Positions 19,451 to 28,765 of a DNA stretch of 64,000 nt are shown piece by piece (the first letter of the stretch is position 1; each line of letters starts with the position of its first letter). The position numbers were made by a program, and so were the translations under genes. The notes beneath the pieces were generated by a model. The model saw only the letters and a list, made by a program, of their open reading frames with translations. It did not search any database and had not been told where the DNA came from. The DNA comes from Pseudomonadota bacterium (GTDB taxonomy: Bacteria > Pseudomonadota > Alphaproteobacteria > Rhizobiales > Pleomorphomonadaceae), in assembly GCA_023436885.1 (NCBI GenBank), contig JAEZHI010000050.1, positions 1-64,000 on the forward strand, read 5' to 3'.

Positions 19451-20071
19451 TCACACTGTCTTGTCGACCTTGTGGCCACTTTCGGCCGGGGTATCCGGCT
19501 GCGTCGACTCTTCGGACGGCGCCGTCTTCGGGCCACCGCGACCGACCCCAACCAAGGCGGGGCGGAGCACGCGCTCACCGATCTTGAATCCAACCTGCAT
19601 CACCTGAACGACGGTTCCGTTCGGAACACTGGGATCCGGGACTTCGAACATGGCCTGGTGGAAGTTCGGATCGAACTTTTCGCCCTTTGGGTCCACACGG
19701 CTGACGCCGTGCTTTTCGAGCGCCTTCATCAGCTCGCGCTCTGTCAGTTCAACGCCTTCGACCAGGGAGATCATACCTTCACCGCCGGTCGCACGTGCTT
19801 CGGCATCAACTGCGGCGATGGCGCGCGTCAGATTGTCGGCAGCGCCGACGATGTCGCGGGCAAAGTTGGTCACCGCATAAGTGCGGGCATCGGCAATCTC
19901 ACGTTCGGTGCGACGGCGCAGATTTTCCATGTCGGCGAGAGTGCGAAGCAACTGATCCTTGAGATCGCCTGCTTCCTTTTCAAGGGCGGCGATACGCTGG
20001 AGCCCCTGATCAACCACCGGATCCAGCTCGGGAACGGTCGGGTCGGGAGTCGGTGCTGTTTCGTCTGCCAT
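19451..20071 (-). CDS. grpE: Nucleotide exchange factor GrpE
   Basis: The 206-residue cochaperone that releases ADP from DnaK. A long N-terminal coiled coil (about residues 20-85; [30 protein letters not shown]) leads into the beta-domain with the family signature [22 protein letters not shown] near residues 158-179. I chose the ATG at 20071 because GAGGA stands five bases before it; the frame also contains an ATG at 20086. It lies downstream of hrcA on the same strand, an arrangement common in bacteria, so the two are probably cotranscribed. Confidence 0.96.
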   Translation of the reverse strand: MADETAPTPDPTVPELDPVVDQGLQRIAALEKEAGDLKDQLLRTLADMENLRRRTEREIADARTYAVTNFARDIVGAADNLTRAIAAVDAEARATGGEGMISLVEGVELTERELMKALEKHGVSRVDPKGEKFDPNFHQAMFEVPDPSVPNGTVVQVMQVGFKIGERVLRPALVGVGRGGPKTAPSEESTQPDTPAESGHKVDKTV

Positions 20072-20176
20072 CTTGTCCTCACACATTCAAAGGCGGCGGT
20101 CGCCGCGAAACGTGCCCCGGATTTGAGGGTTTCGAGCGGGAAAATCAACCCTTGAGGAATCTTTCATGCCCTGCTC

Positions 20177-21247
20177 TCAGCCGAGGATGCGACCAACCAC
20201 ACGAGCCGTATAGTCGACCATGGGTACGACACGGGCATAATTGAGCCGGGTCGGGCCGATAACGCCGACAACGCCGATCACCCGCGCCTCCGCATCACGA
20301 TAGGGGGAAACCACCAGCGACGAACCCGACAGACCGAAAAGCTTGTTCTCGGAGCCGATGAAGATGCGCACGCCCTCGCCGGCGTCGGCAAGGCCGAGCA
20401 GCTCAATCAAGTCCTCGGAACTTTCCAGCTCGTCGAACAGCGCTCGGATACGCTCAAGATCTTCGGCGGCGCGCACATCGTCCAGAAGATTGGCGCGACC
20501 GCGTACGATCAAGGTCTGCGGGCGAGTGCCGCTCGCGTCCGACCAGGAGGCAAGACCGGCATCGACAAGGCGGGCGGTCAGGGTATCCAGTTCAAGCTTG
20601 CGAGCGGCGCGCTGACGCTCCACTTCGGAGCGCGTTTCGCTGAGGGTGCGCCCGCGAATATGCGCGTTGAGATAGGCGGCCGCCTCTTGAAGCGCGGAGG
20701 CCGGCAGATCGGGCGGGAGATCGATCAGCCGGTTCTCGACAGTGCCGTTGTCGCCGACCAGTACGACGATACCGCGCGTCGGTTCGATACGAACGAACTC
20801 GATATGACGGAGGCGGGGATCAGCCTTCTGCGTCAGCACGACGCCGGCGCCCCGCGTCAAACCGGACAAGGTCTGCGACGCCTCTGTGAGCACGTCCTCC
20901 ATGCTCTTACCTGTGCCCGACGCTTTCAGCCGCCCCTCGATGGCGGATCGATCGCCCTCGGTCAGGTCGCCTATCTCCAGCATGGCATCGACAAAAAAGC
21001 GCAGCCCCAACTCGGTTGGCAAGCGACCGGCAGATGTGTGCGGGGCGTAAAGCAGCCCGGCGGCCTCGAGATCCGACATGACGTTTCGGACCGATGCCGG
21101 CGACAGGGGCGCAGCGAGAAGGCGCGCTATGTTACGACTGCCGACAGGATCGCCGGTGTCGAGATATGCTTCGACGATACGGCGGAAAATATCCCGCGAC
21201 CTCGCGTCAAGTTCTCTCAGACCGCCGTGAAGGCCTGTCGTCACCAC
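20177..21247 (-). CDS. hrcA: Heat-inducible transcription repressor HrcA
   Basis: A repressor of about 356 residues that binds CIRCE operators, usually in front of groESL, with help from GroEL. The N-terminal winged helix reads [32 protein letters not shown] and [38 protein letters not shown]. The GAF-like domain follows, ending with [25 protein letters not shown]. The start is uncertain: TTG at 21256 is too near the AAGGAG ribosome-binding site, while the GTG codons at 21247 and 21244 are better spaced. No CIRCE element is visible in this window, so its target is elsewhere. Confidence 0.96.
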   Translation of the reverse strand: MVTTGLHGGLRELDARSRDIFRRIVEAYLDTGDPVGSRNIARLLAAPLSPASVRNVMSDLEAAGLLYAPHTSAGRLPTELGLRFFVDAMLEIGDLTEGDRSAIEGRLKASGTGKSMEDVLTEASQTLSGLTRGAGVVLTQKADPRLRHIEFVRIEPTRGIVVLVGDNGTVENRLIDLPPDLPASALQEAAAYLNAHIRGRTLSETRSEVERQRAARKLELDTLTARLVDAGLASWSDASGTRPQTLIVRGRANLLDDVRAAEDLERIRALFDELESSEDLIELLGLADAGEGVRIFIGSENKLFGLSGSSLVVSPYRDAEARVIGVVGVIGPTRLNYARVVPMVDYTARVVGRILG

Positions 21248-21391
21248 GATAGCCAAACTCCTTTTCGACCATGACTAATCTGGCCGCCAAGCCCCTGCGG
21301 TGCAAGCCCTGAAAATCCTGCCGATTGGCAAGAAGTGGATGGGGTCGCCAGGCTGCTCGACAGCGGGCATCGGTCAGGATAAAGGGGGCCG

Positions 21392-22078
21392 ATGCTAACG
21401 CTTGCGCTTGATACCGCCAATGATCGCATTGCCGTCGCCCTTGAGGGTGAAGGCAAGGCAATCGCACGCTCCGAAGCCATTTCGCGGGGCCATGCCGAGC
21501 GGCTCTTTCCGCTGATTGACGACGTATTGGCAGCAGCGGGCACCGAGACCGACAATGTGACCCGGATCGCGGTGAATATTGGCCCCGGCAGTTTCACCGG
21601 CATTCGAATCGCGGTGGCAGCAGCACGGGGCCTCGGTCTCGCCCTCGGTATTCCTGTGGTTGGGATCGATGCCCTTCGGCTGATTGCCGCCTCCCTCGCC
21701 GAGCCTCCGGACGGCCCTGTACTCTCGGCTATCGACGCGCGACGTGGAGAAGTCTATGCCGCTCTCTACGATCACAACGGCCATGTTTTGGAAGCGCCAT
21801 TTGCTGCGGATGCCGCCGCCGTTCTTGCGCGCATCGGAGGCCGAGCGACCAGGCTTGCCGGCTCGGGGGCGCCAATCCTCTCCGAGCAGGCGGCAATCTC
21901 GGGTCACAGCATTCCCCAAGTCGACGCCATGACCGCCACCGATCCGTTGGCGCTCGCCCAGCTTGGCAGTTTGGCCGATCCAGTCGAGGCCCTGCCCCGC
22001 CCACTTTACCTCAGGGCACCGGATGCCAAGCCGCAGGCTCCCGTACCAGGTCTCCTTGCCCGAGCCACAGCCCCATGA
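21392..22078 (+). CDS. tsaB: tRNA threonylcarbamoyladenosine biosynthesis protein TsaB
   Basis: A 228-residue partner of TsaD and TsaE in making the t6A modification of ANN-decoding tRNAs. It has the ASKHA-fold start MLTLALDTANDRIAVAL, SRGHAERLFPLIDDVL near residues 31-46, and VNIGPGSFTGIRIAVAAARGL near 62-82. The region DARRGEVYAALYD near 116-128 is also typical. It overlaps rimI by four bases, an association common in proteobacteria. Confidence 0.95.
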   Translation: MLTLALDTANDRIAVALEGEGKAIARSEAISRGHAERLFPLIDDVLAAAGTETDNVTRIAVNIGPGSFTGIRIAVAAARGLGLALGIPVVGIDALRLIAASLAEPPDGPVLSAIDARRGEVYAALYDHNGHVLEAPFAADAAAVLARIGGRATRLAGSGAPILSEQAAISGHSIPQVDAMTATDPLALAQLGSLADPVEALPRPLYLRAPDAKPQAPVPGLLARATAP

Positions 22079-22569
22079 AGCTCTCCTGCCTGACGCGCTT
22101 CTTTGCGCCCCTGCGCCCCATTTGCGAACCCGGCCGCATAACGGATGCCGACGAGCTGGCAGCGTTACACGCCCTGGCATTTCGGCATGGATGGCCGACT
22201 ACAGAAATGGAAGCGCTGATCGCCGACCCTACCGTGATCACCATCGTTGCTCGCGAAGGAAGGACGCCATTCACACGCCGGCCGGTCGGTTTCGTCATGG
22301 TGCGCGCCGCAGCCGACGAGGCTGAAGTCCTGACGGTTGCCGTTGCATCCGCCAGGCGCGGTCGCGGCATCGGCCGCCTGATGATGGATGAGATGATACG
22401 GCGGCTCTATTTCATGCGTATCGCCTCGTTGTTCCTCGAAGTAGACGAAGGAAACGGGCCGGCGCTTGGACTCTACAAACGGCTGGGATTTCGCAAGGTG
22501 GGCCATCGTGCCAACTACTATGCTGGCGGAACTGCGAACGCCCTTGTCATGCGAGCTGATCTCAAATAA
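22075..22569 (+). CDS. rimI: Ribosomal-protein-alanine N-acetyltransferase RimI
   Basis: A 164-residue GNAT acetyltransferase. The acetyl-CoA loop is visible in VLTVAVASARRGRGIGRLMMDEMI, and the RimI-type segment FLEVDEGNGPALGLYKRLGFRKVGHRANYY follows. RimI acetylates the N-terminus of ribosomal protein S18 in E. coli. Position directly after tsaB (overlapping stop and start, ATGA) supports the assignment over a generic GNAT. The N-terminal 20 residues are more variable. Confidence 0.9.
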   Translation: MKLSCLTRFFAPLRPICEPGRITDADELAALHALAFRHGWPTTEMEALIADPTVITIVAREGRTPFTRRPVGFVMVRAAADEAEVLTVAVASARRGRGIGRLMMDEMIRRLYFMRIASLFLEVDEGNGPALGLYKRLGFRKVGHRANYYAGGTANALVMRADLK

Positions 22570-22616
22570 CCCATAACTGGCCAATGACGTTGGCCTGCTG
22601 TTCGAGGGTATCCGCG

Positions 22617-23063
22617 ATGACCGAGGAATCCACTCCGCTCTCTCTGGAAGAAGCCTGCGCGGCGCGTGGGATGCGCATGACCGAGCAGCGGCGAATCATT
22701 GCTCGTGTGCTTGAGCAGGCTGTCGACCATCCTGACGTGGAAGAGGTTTATCGGCGTGCATCGGCGATCGATAGCAACATCTCGATCTCCACAGTCTATC
22801 GCACCGTCAAACTGTTCGATGACGCAGGCATGATCGCTCGCCTCGACTTCCGTGACGGCCGCTCGCGCTATGAGCCGCTTCCCGACGAGCATCACGACCA
22901 CCTGATCGACTTCCGCACCGGTGCGGTCGTCGAGTTCCATAGCGACGAGATCGAGGCACTGCAGCGCGAGGTTGCTCGCAAGCTCGGCTACAAGCTGATT
23001 GATCACCGGCTCGAGCTCTATGGCGTACCGCTGGACGACGCCGGCAAGGAGGACAAGGCGTGA
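22617..23063 (+). CDS. Fur-family metal-responsive regulator (Fur/Mur type)
   Basis: A 148-residue Fur-family repressor. The DNA-binding domain shows GMRMTEQRRIIARVLEQAVDHPDVEEVYRRA and ISISTVYRTVKLFDDAGMIARLDF. The metal site segment reads HHDHLIDFRTG, where the cysteine of the classical HHDHLxC motif is replaced by Asp, as is common in alphaproteobacterial Fur/Mur proteins, several of which respond to manganese. I chose the ATG at 22617 over the open frame's earlier TTG/ATG options because the conserved region begins soon after. It sits between rimI and plsC and its stop overlaps the plsC start. Confidence 0.9.
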   Translation: MTEESTPLSLEEACAARGMRMTEQRRIIARVLEQAVDHPDVEEVYRRASAIDSNISISTVYRTVKLFDDAGMIARLDFRDGRSRYEPLPDEHHDHLIDFRTGAVVEFHSDEIEALQREVARKLGYKLIDHRLELYGVPLDDAGKEDKA

Positions 23064-23848
23064 AACCGGGCCACGTCAGGGCAGCGCTGACGCTGCCGCT
23101 GTTTTGCGTGGCCGCTTTCGTCCTCGTTCTCATCTATCTTCCGGCGCGACGGTTTCGCTGGCGTCTCGCTGGCATCCTTCAGATGATTTTTCATCGACTG
23201 GTGCTTTGGACACTCGGCATCAGACTGCATGTGCGCGGCCGTCCGTCGCGAGAACGGCCGCTCTTGCTGGCCGCCAATCATGCGTCATGGATCGATATCT
23301 CCGCCTATAGCGCGTTGACGCCGCTTTCCTTCGTGGCGAAGCGCGAAGTTGGCACATGGCCGTTGATCGGGTTCTTCGCGCGCCTGCAACGCTCGGTCTT
23401 CGTCGATCGTAACCGCCGCGGCTCGACTGCCGATCAGGCCGACAGCATCGGCCGTCGCCTGGCAGATGGCGATGTCATCGTGCTGTTTCCCGAGGGAACA
23501 ACATCGGACGGAAATCAGGTCCTGCCCTTTCGCTCCTCACTGTTCGGTGCCGCGCGCACCGCTCTTGATGAAGCAGGGGTCGATGCCGTGTTCGTGCAGC
23601 CCGTCGCCATCGCCTACACCCATATGCTTGGCCTACCTCTTGGCCGATCGGGTCGTTCGGTCGTTTCCTGGGTTGGCGATCAGGATCTGGCGCCGCACGC
23701 CAAGGAATTGATGGCCGCCTCCGATTTCGATGTCAGCATCATATTCGGGGAGCCAATACGATTCGATCGGAGTGCTGATCGCAAGCAGGTATCCCGGGAC
23801 GCCGAGGCGGCCGTCCGTCGCCTGCTGGCGACGGAGCTCAGGGGCTGA
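23060..23848 (+). CDS. plsC: 1-acyl-glycerol-3-phosphate acyltransferase-like protein
   Basis: A 262-residue membrane-associated acyltransferase. One N-terminal membrane segment (about residues 8-28) precedes the catalytic NHASWID motif at 83-89 (His84, Asp89) and the FPEGTTSDG motif near 155-163. Such enzymes acylate lysophosphatidic acid to phosphatidic acid. The GTG start at 23060 overlaps the fur stop and follows GGAGG. OlsA, which completes ornithine lipids, belongs to the same superfamily, and an OlsB-like gene lies elsewhere in the window, so an OlsA role cannot be excluded. Confidence 0.87.
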   Translation: MKPGHVRAALTLPLFCVAAFVLVLIYLPARRFRWRLAGILQMIFHRLVLWTLGIRLHVRGRPSRERPLLLAANHASWIDISAYSALTPLSFVAKREVGTWPLIGFFARLQRSVFVDRNRRGSTADQADSIGRRLADGDVIVLFPEGTTSDGNQVLPFRSSLFGAARTALDEAGVDAVFVQPVAIAYTHMLGLPLGRSGRSVVSWVGDQDLAPHAKELMAASDFDVSIIFGEPIRFDRSADRKQVSRDAEAAVRRLLATELRG

Positions 23849-23868
23849 AGCCTGAAGTGCGGGGCGGG

Positions 23869-24915
23869 TCACCGCGGCATCAACAACCATAGGTCAAGAT
23901 CAAGCACGACTGACTGAAGATAGGCGCCGCTGTCATCGCGATCGGGGAAATCCGCCGCTGGCGCATCACGGGTGGCAACCAGACGGACGCGCAAAGCGCC
24001 CAAGTCATCCCGACCTTCGATCAGCTCTTTCCCCAAAATGGTCGACCAAGCATAGATAGTCGAGCCTGTGAAAACAGGCCCGACGTACCGGCCACCATTG
24101 ATCGCAGCGACATGAACGGCATTGGCGAGACCATTGAAAGTCAATGCGCGCGCAATCGCCATGACGAGACCGCCGGGCACGAGCCATCGTCCCCGAGAGC
24201 GGTCGTCGGAAAAGGGCAACGGATGCTGGCGAGCCGGGTTGCCAAAGAACCGCGCGGCCATCATGGCCGTACCTTCATCGATCAAAACGCCGTCGACATG
24301 ATCTATGCGTTCGCCTAGCTCATAATCGCCCCACCGGAAGCGACTGCCAGAAAGACCGGTATCCCAAGCCGAAAGATCGAGTGCCGGGAGACCGTCTGCC
24401 AGTGCGTCGGCCGGGACCGCCGCCGGCAAAGTGGGGACCAGTTGTTCCGAAAGGGGCGAAACGCTCTCTTCTGCCTTTCGCACTGTCTGCCAACGGGCAA
24501 AGTCCAGAACCTCGACATTGCCATCCTTGTGACCGGTGGTGCGCAGATAGACGACACCGGCCTTGCCACCGGTATCCCGTATGCCGATGACTTCGGTGAC
24601 CGCGGAGATCGTCTCTCCTGGGTAGACGGGTGCCTGAAACCGGCAGCCGGCGTAGCCAAGATTGGCAACGGCGTTGATGCTGACGTCCGGAACGGATTGA
24701 GCGAAGACAATATTGAAAACCAAGAGGTCGTCGATCGGTGCCATGGGATGACCCACAGCATGCGCAAAGTCGTCGGAAGACTGCAGGGTAAAGCGGTTGC
24801 CGGTCAGTGCCCGGTAAAAAGCAACATCGCCGTCGTTGACTGTGCGTGGACTGGCATGGCGAAAAACCTGGCCAACCCGAAAGTCCTCAAAATATCGGCC
24901 GCCGCTGCTTTTCAT
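23869..24915 (-). CDS. mch: Mesaconyl-CoA hydratase (double MaoC domain)
   Basis: A 348-residue protein with two hot-dog MaoC-like halves. It closely resembles the Rhodobacter mesaconyl-CoA hydratase as I remember it: GRYFEDFRVGQVFRHASPRTV at the start, APIDDLLVFNIVFAQSVPDVS and NAVANLGYAGCRF in the first half, and DHVDGVLIDE, FNGLANAVHVAAINGGR and GSTIYAWSTILGKE with GALRVRLVATRD in the second half. In the ethylmalonyl-CoA pathway this enzyme interconverts mesaconyl-C1-CoA and beta-methylmalyl-CoA. None of the other pathway genes is in the window. It is transcribed alone, divergent from polA. Confidence 0.82.
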   Translation of the reverse strand: MKSSGGRYFEDFRVGQVFRHASPRTVNDGDVAFYRALTGNRFTLQSSDDFAHAVGHPMAPIDDLLVFNIVFAQSVPDVSINAVANLGYAGCRFQAPVYPGETISAVTEVIGIRDTGGKAGVVYLRTTGHKDGNVEVLDFARWQTVRKAEESVSPLSEQLVPTLPAAVPADALADGLPALDLSAWDTGLSGSRFRWGDYELGERIDHVDGVLIDEGTAMMAARFFGNPARQHPLPFSDDRSRGRWLVPGGLVMAIARALTFNGLANAVHVAAINGGRYVGPVFTGSTIYAWSTILGKELIEGRDDLGALRVRLVATRDAPAADFPDRDDSGAYLQSVVLDLDLWLLMPR

Positions 24916-25126
24916 GGCCGCCCCCGATCTAGCGAATCACACTTCATGATGCCCAGCGGGCTCAAAGTGTCACCCCCACCGTTGGTCGGGGATCGGCTCA
25001 TTCGAATCCACTCGGTATGTCCAAGTGGAAAGCCTTGGTGGACATCGGCCGGAAAGCGTCAGCAGTCGACGGAAGGGACGACGGCGCGTCTTCACTTCCG
25101 ACGGACAGGCGGGCATAGTCGGCGCC

Positions 25127-28100
25127 ATGTCGAATGCAGAATCCCCATCGAGCCCCGTCTCGCGTCCGGTCAGGGCCGGCGACCATGTCTTCCTGATCGA
25201 TGGATCGGGCTACATCTTTCGCGCCTACCATGCGCTTCCACCTCTGACCCGCAAGTCGGATGGCGTGCCGGTAGGGGCTGTGTCCGGATTCTGCAACATG
25301 CTGTGGCGGCTCCTCAAGGAGACCGAGCAGACCGCCGTCGGCGTGAGACCCACGCATCTGGCGGTCATTTTCGACGCCTCTTCCGTCACGTTCCGAAACG
25401 AGATCTATCCGCTTTACAAGGCGCAGCGCCCGGAGCCGCCGGCCGATCTCAGGCCGCAGTTCGGCCTTATCCGTGAGGCCGTCCGCGCCTTCAACGTGCC
25501 CTGCGTCGAGCAACTGGGCTTTGAGGCGGACGATCTTATTGCGACCTACGCCGAGCAAGCGGCTGCGGTGGGCGCCGATGTTACCATCGTATCTTCCGAC
25601 AAGGACCTGATGCAGCTCGTTGGCGAGCGTGTCGTGCTGCTCGACACAATGAAAGACAAGCGGATCGGCGTGCCTGAAGTCATCGAGAAATTCGGCGTTC
25701 CTCCGGAGAAGGTCGTGGAGGTGCAATCTCTCGCGGGCGATTCCGTCGACAACGTGCCGGGCGTGCCGGGCATCGGCCTCAAGACGGCCGCGCAGCTCGT
25801 TCTCGAATATGGCGACCTTGAAGCCCTGCTGGCCGGTGCCCCTGGCATCAAGCAGCAGAAGCGGCGTGAAAACCTGATTGCCTTCGCCGAGCAGGCGCGC
25901 ATCTCGCACCGCCTTGTCACTCTGAAGCGCGATGTGCCGCTGGAACATCCGATCGATCTTCTGGGTGTGCGGCCGATCATCGGCGAACAGTTGATTGCCT
26001 ATGCAAAGGCAATGGAGTTCTCGACCATCATCCGCCGCGTCTCCGAGGCGACGGGTGTGGAACCGTCCAAGGTTGCGCCTGCCGTCGTACCGGTGATCCA
26101 CTGGCCACCGGAGGGAGACACGCCCCCTCTCACCGAGGCAACCGACATCTCCGCGACAAGCATTGCCGTCAGCCCGCCGTCCACCGAGATCGGTGCGGAA
26201 GGAGAAAATGGCGTATCGGCGCTCTCAGGGTTGTTCACTCCCTCAAGCCGAGCTGCCGAAGCGCTTGCCCAGATGCAGGCGATTCCCGTTGATTACTCGG
26301 CCTATGAGACGGTTACCGATCCCGCTTGTCTCGAAGCCTGGGTTGCCGAGGCTTATGAAGCCGGTCGCGTTGCCTTCGACACCGAGACCTCGGGCCTTGA
26401 TCCGATGCAGGCGGAGATCGTGGGCGCTTCGTTGGCGGTTACGCCTGGTCGTGCCTGCTATATCCCGTTTGCCCACGTATCGGGCACAGGCGATCTGCTG
26501 GGGGGCGGTCTTCTGCCCGGGCAGATTACGCTTCGCGACTTCGTACGCATCGTGAAGCCACTTCTTGAAGATCCGTCAGTGCTGAAGATCGGTCAGAATG
26601 CGAAGTATGACTGGGTGGTGTTGAAGCGCCTAGGCATCACCGTTGCGCCTTGCGACGATACCATGCTGATTTCCTACGCGCTCGATGCCGGACGTATGGG
26701 CCACGGCATGGACGAGCTATCGGAAGTGTTGCTGGGTCATAAGCCCATCGCCTTCAAGGACGTCTGCGGATCTGGCAAGTCGATGGTAACGTTCGACCAT
26801 GTGCCACTCGATCGCGCCACCCACTACGCCGCCGAAGATGCCGACATCACGCTGCGCCTCTGGCATGTCCTGAAGCCGCGGCTTGCTGCAGAGGGCATGA
26901 CAGCCCTTTACGAGACAGCCGAGCGGCCGCTTGTCGACGTCATCGCCCGCATGGAAATGCGAGGCGTTTCTGTCGACCGGCAGATCCTGTCCCGCCTGTC
27001 GGGAGATTTCGCTCAGTCGATGGCGGGAATGGAGGCCGGCATCTTCGAGGTTGCCGGCGAGACCTTCAACATCGGATCGCCAAAGCAGATCGGCGACATT
27101 CTGTTCGGCAAGCTTGGCCTTGCCGGCGCCAAGAAGACCAAGACCGGGGCCTGGGCAACCGGCGCCGATGTGCTGGAAGACTTGGCGGCAGAAGGGCACG
27201 AGCTGCCACGTCGTATCCTGGACTGGCGCCAGCTCTCCAAGCTGAAGTCGACCTATACCGATGCGCTACCCGGCTATATCCATCCGGAAACCAAGCGGGT
27301 GCACACCAGCTATTCCCTGGCGTCGACTACGACCGGTCGCCTCGCCTCATCGGAGCCCAACCTTCAGAACATTCCGGTTCGAACCGAAGAGGGGCGCAAG
27401 ATTCGTCGCGCCTTCGTGGCGCCTGTGGGGCGCAAGCTCGTCTCTGCGGACTACAGCCAGATCGAACTGCGCGTCCTCGCCCACGTCGCGGACATTCCGG
27501 CACTGAAGAACGCCTTCGCCGAGGGGATCGACATTCACGCCATGACCGCGTCGGAGATGTTCGGGGTCCCCGTCGAGGGCATGGATCCGATGATCCGCCG
27601 GCGCGCCAAGGCCATCAACTTCGGCATCATCTACGGCATCTCAGCCTTCGGCCTCGCCAACCAGCTGTCCATCCGGCGCGAGGAAGCTAGCGACTACATC
27701 AAGCGCTACTTCCAGCGCTTCCCCGGCATTCGTGACTACATGGAAGCCACCAAGCGGCAGGCGCGCGAAAGCGGCTACGTCACCACCATCTTCGGCCGTA
27801 AGGCACATTATCCGGAAATCGGATCGCCCAATCCGTCGATGCGTGCCTTCATGGAGCGGGCAGCCATCAATGCGCCGATCCAAGGCTCCGCCGCCGATAT
27901 CATCCGTCGCGCCATGGCGCGCATGGAAGCTGCCCTTCTCGAAGCCAAACTCTCGGCGCTGATGCTGCTGCAGGTCCATGACGAACTGATTTTCGAGGTT
28001 CCGGACGACGAGGTGGAAGCGACGATCCCGGTTGTGCGCAGCGTCATGGAGAACGCAGCCGAACCGGCGGTCAAGCTCGCCGTCCCTCTCGTCGTCGATG

Positions 28101-28135
28101 CCCGCGCAGCCCAGAACTGGGACGAAGCGCATTGA
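25127..28135 (+). CDS. polA: DNA polymerase I
   Basis: A polymerase of 1002 residues carrying out Okazaki fragment processing and repair. The 5'-3' exonuclease domain (about 18-300) begins HVFLIDGSGYIFRAYHALPPL. A long variable linker (about 310-390) follows. The 3'-5' exonuclease retains its acidic residues in FDTETSGLDP, GQNAKYDW and YAAEDADITLRLW, so proofreading should be active. The polymerase domain has motif A SADYSQIELRVLAH, motif B RRRAKAINFGIIYG and motif C LLQVHDELIFEVPDDE. The open frame extends upstream to 25025, but the ATG at 25127 fits the family. Confidence 0.98.
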   Translation: MSNAESPSSPVSRPVRAGDHVFLIDGSGYIFRAYHALPPLTRKSDGVPVGAVSGFCNMLWRLLKETEQTAVGVRPTHLAVIFDASSVTFRNEIYPLYKAQRPEPPADLRPQFGLIREAVRAFNVPCVEQLGFEADDLIATYAEQAAAVGADVTIVSSDKDLMQLVGERVVLLDTMKDKRIGVPEVIEKFGVPPEKVVEVQSLAGDSVDNVPGVPGIGLKTAAQLVLEYGDLEALLAGAPGIKQQKRRENLIAFAEQARISHRLVTLKRDVPLEHPIDLLGVRPIIGEQLIAYAKAMEFSTIIRRVSEATGVEPSKVAPAVVPVIHWPPEGDTPPLTEATDISATSIAVSPPSTEIGAEGENGVSALSGLFTPSSRAAEALAQMQAIPVDYSAYETVTDPACLEAWVAEAYEAGRVAFDTETSGLDPMQAEIVGASLAVTPGRACYIPFAHVSGTGDLLGGGLLPGQITLRDFVRIVKPLLEDPSVLKIGQNAKYDWVVLKRLGITVAPCDDTMLISYALDAGRMGHGMDELSEVLLGHKPIAFKDVCGSGKSMVTFDHVPLDRATHYAAEDADITLRLWHVLKPRLAAEGMTALYETAERPLVDVIARMEMRGVSVDRQILSRLSGDFAQSMAGMEAGIFEVAGETFNIGSPKQIGDILFGKLGLAGAKKTKTGAWATGADVLEDLAAEGHELPRRILDWRQLSKLKSTYTDALPGYIHPETKRVHTSYSLASTTTGRLASSEPNLQNIPVRTEEGRKIRRAFVAPVGRKLVSADYSQIELRVLAHVADIPALKNAFAEGIDIHAMTASEMFGVPVEGMDPMIRRRAKAINFGIIYGISAFGLANQLSIRREEASDYIKRYFQRFPGIRDYMEATKRQARESGYVTTIFGRKAHYPEIGSPNPSMRAFMERAAINAPIQGSAADIIRRAMARMEAALLEAKLSALMLLQVHDELIFEVPDDEVEATIPVVRSVMENAAEPAVKLAVPLVVDARAAQNWDEAH

Positions 28136-28159
28136 CGGGGCCAGCATGGAGACGGCGAA

Positions 28160-28765
28160 ATGACTGATGCAGAGGCCGAGCGACATCGCTTGAAGATGGC
28201 GAAGCGCAAGGCGGTGCAAGACGCCGAAGTCGCCTCGAAAACCATCGCCGAGAAGGGTCTTCTGATCGTTAACACCGGACCGGGCAAAGGCAAATCCACC
28301 GCCGCTTTTGGCCTTGTCGTCCGTGCCTTGGGCCATGGATGGAAAGTAGGTGTGGTCCAGTTCGGTAAGGGCGGCTGGGAAAGCGGGGAGCGGCGGATTC
28401 TCGAAGGATTTCCCGGGGTGTCCTGGTACACGCTCGGCGAAGGCTTTACCTGGGAGACGCAGGACCGGACGCGTGACGTGGCGGCAGCCGGGAACGCCTG
28501 GGCGAAAGCGGAAGCCCTGATGGACGACCCCGAAATTCGTCTCCTCATTCTCGACGAGCTCAACATTGCCCTTCGCTATGAGCATCTGTCGCTCTCGGAG
28601 GTCGTCGCGCGCCTGAAGCAAAGGCGCAATGATCTCACCGTTGTGGTCACGGGCCGCAATGCAAAGCCGGAACTGGTCGAAGCGGCAGACTGTGTTACGG
28701 AGATGGTCGCGGCGAAGCATCATTTCTCGGCCGGAGTTAAGGCGCAGGCGGGGATCGAGTTCTGA
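28160..28765 (+). CDS. cobO: Cob(I)yrinic acid a,c-diamide adenosyltransferase (CobO/CobA type)
   Basis: A 201-residue enzyme that attaches the adenosyl group to the corrin cobalt. The P-loop GPGKGKST lies at residues 40-47 and the downstream [36 protein letters not shown] block is diagnostic of the CobO/BtuR family. [15 protein letters not shown] is the Walker B region. A GGAGA ribosome-binding site precedes the ATG. The stop overlaps the start of cobQ, so the two late cobalamin genes are translationally coupled. Confidence 0.96.
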   Translation: MTDAEAERHRLKMAKRKAVQDAEVASKTIAEKGLLIVNTGPGKGKSTAAFGLVVRALGHGWKVGVVQFGKGGWESGERRILEGFPGVSWYTLGEGFTWETQDRTRDVAAAGNAWAKAEALMDDPEIRLLILDELNIALRYEHLSLSEVVARLKQRRNDLTVVVTGRNAKPELVEAADCVTEMVAAKHHFSAGVKAQAGIEF

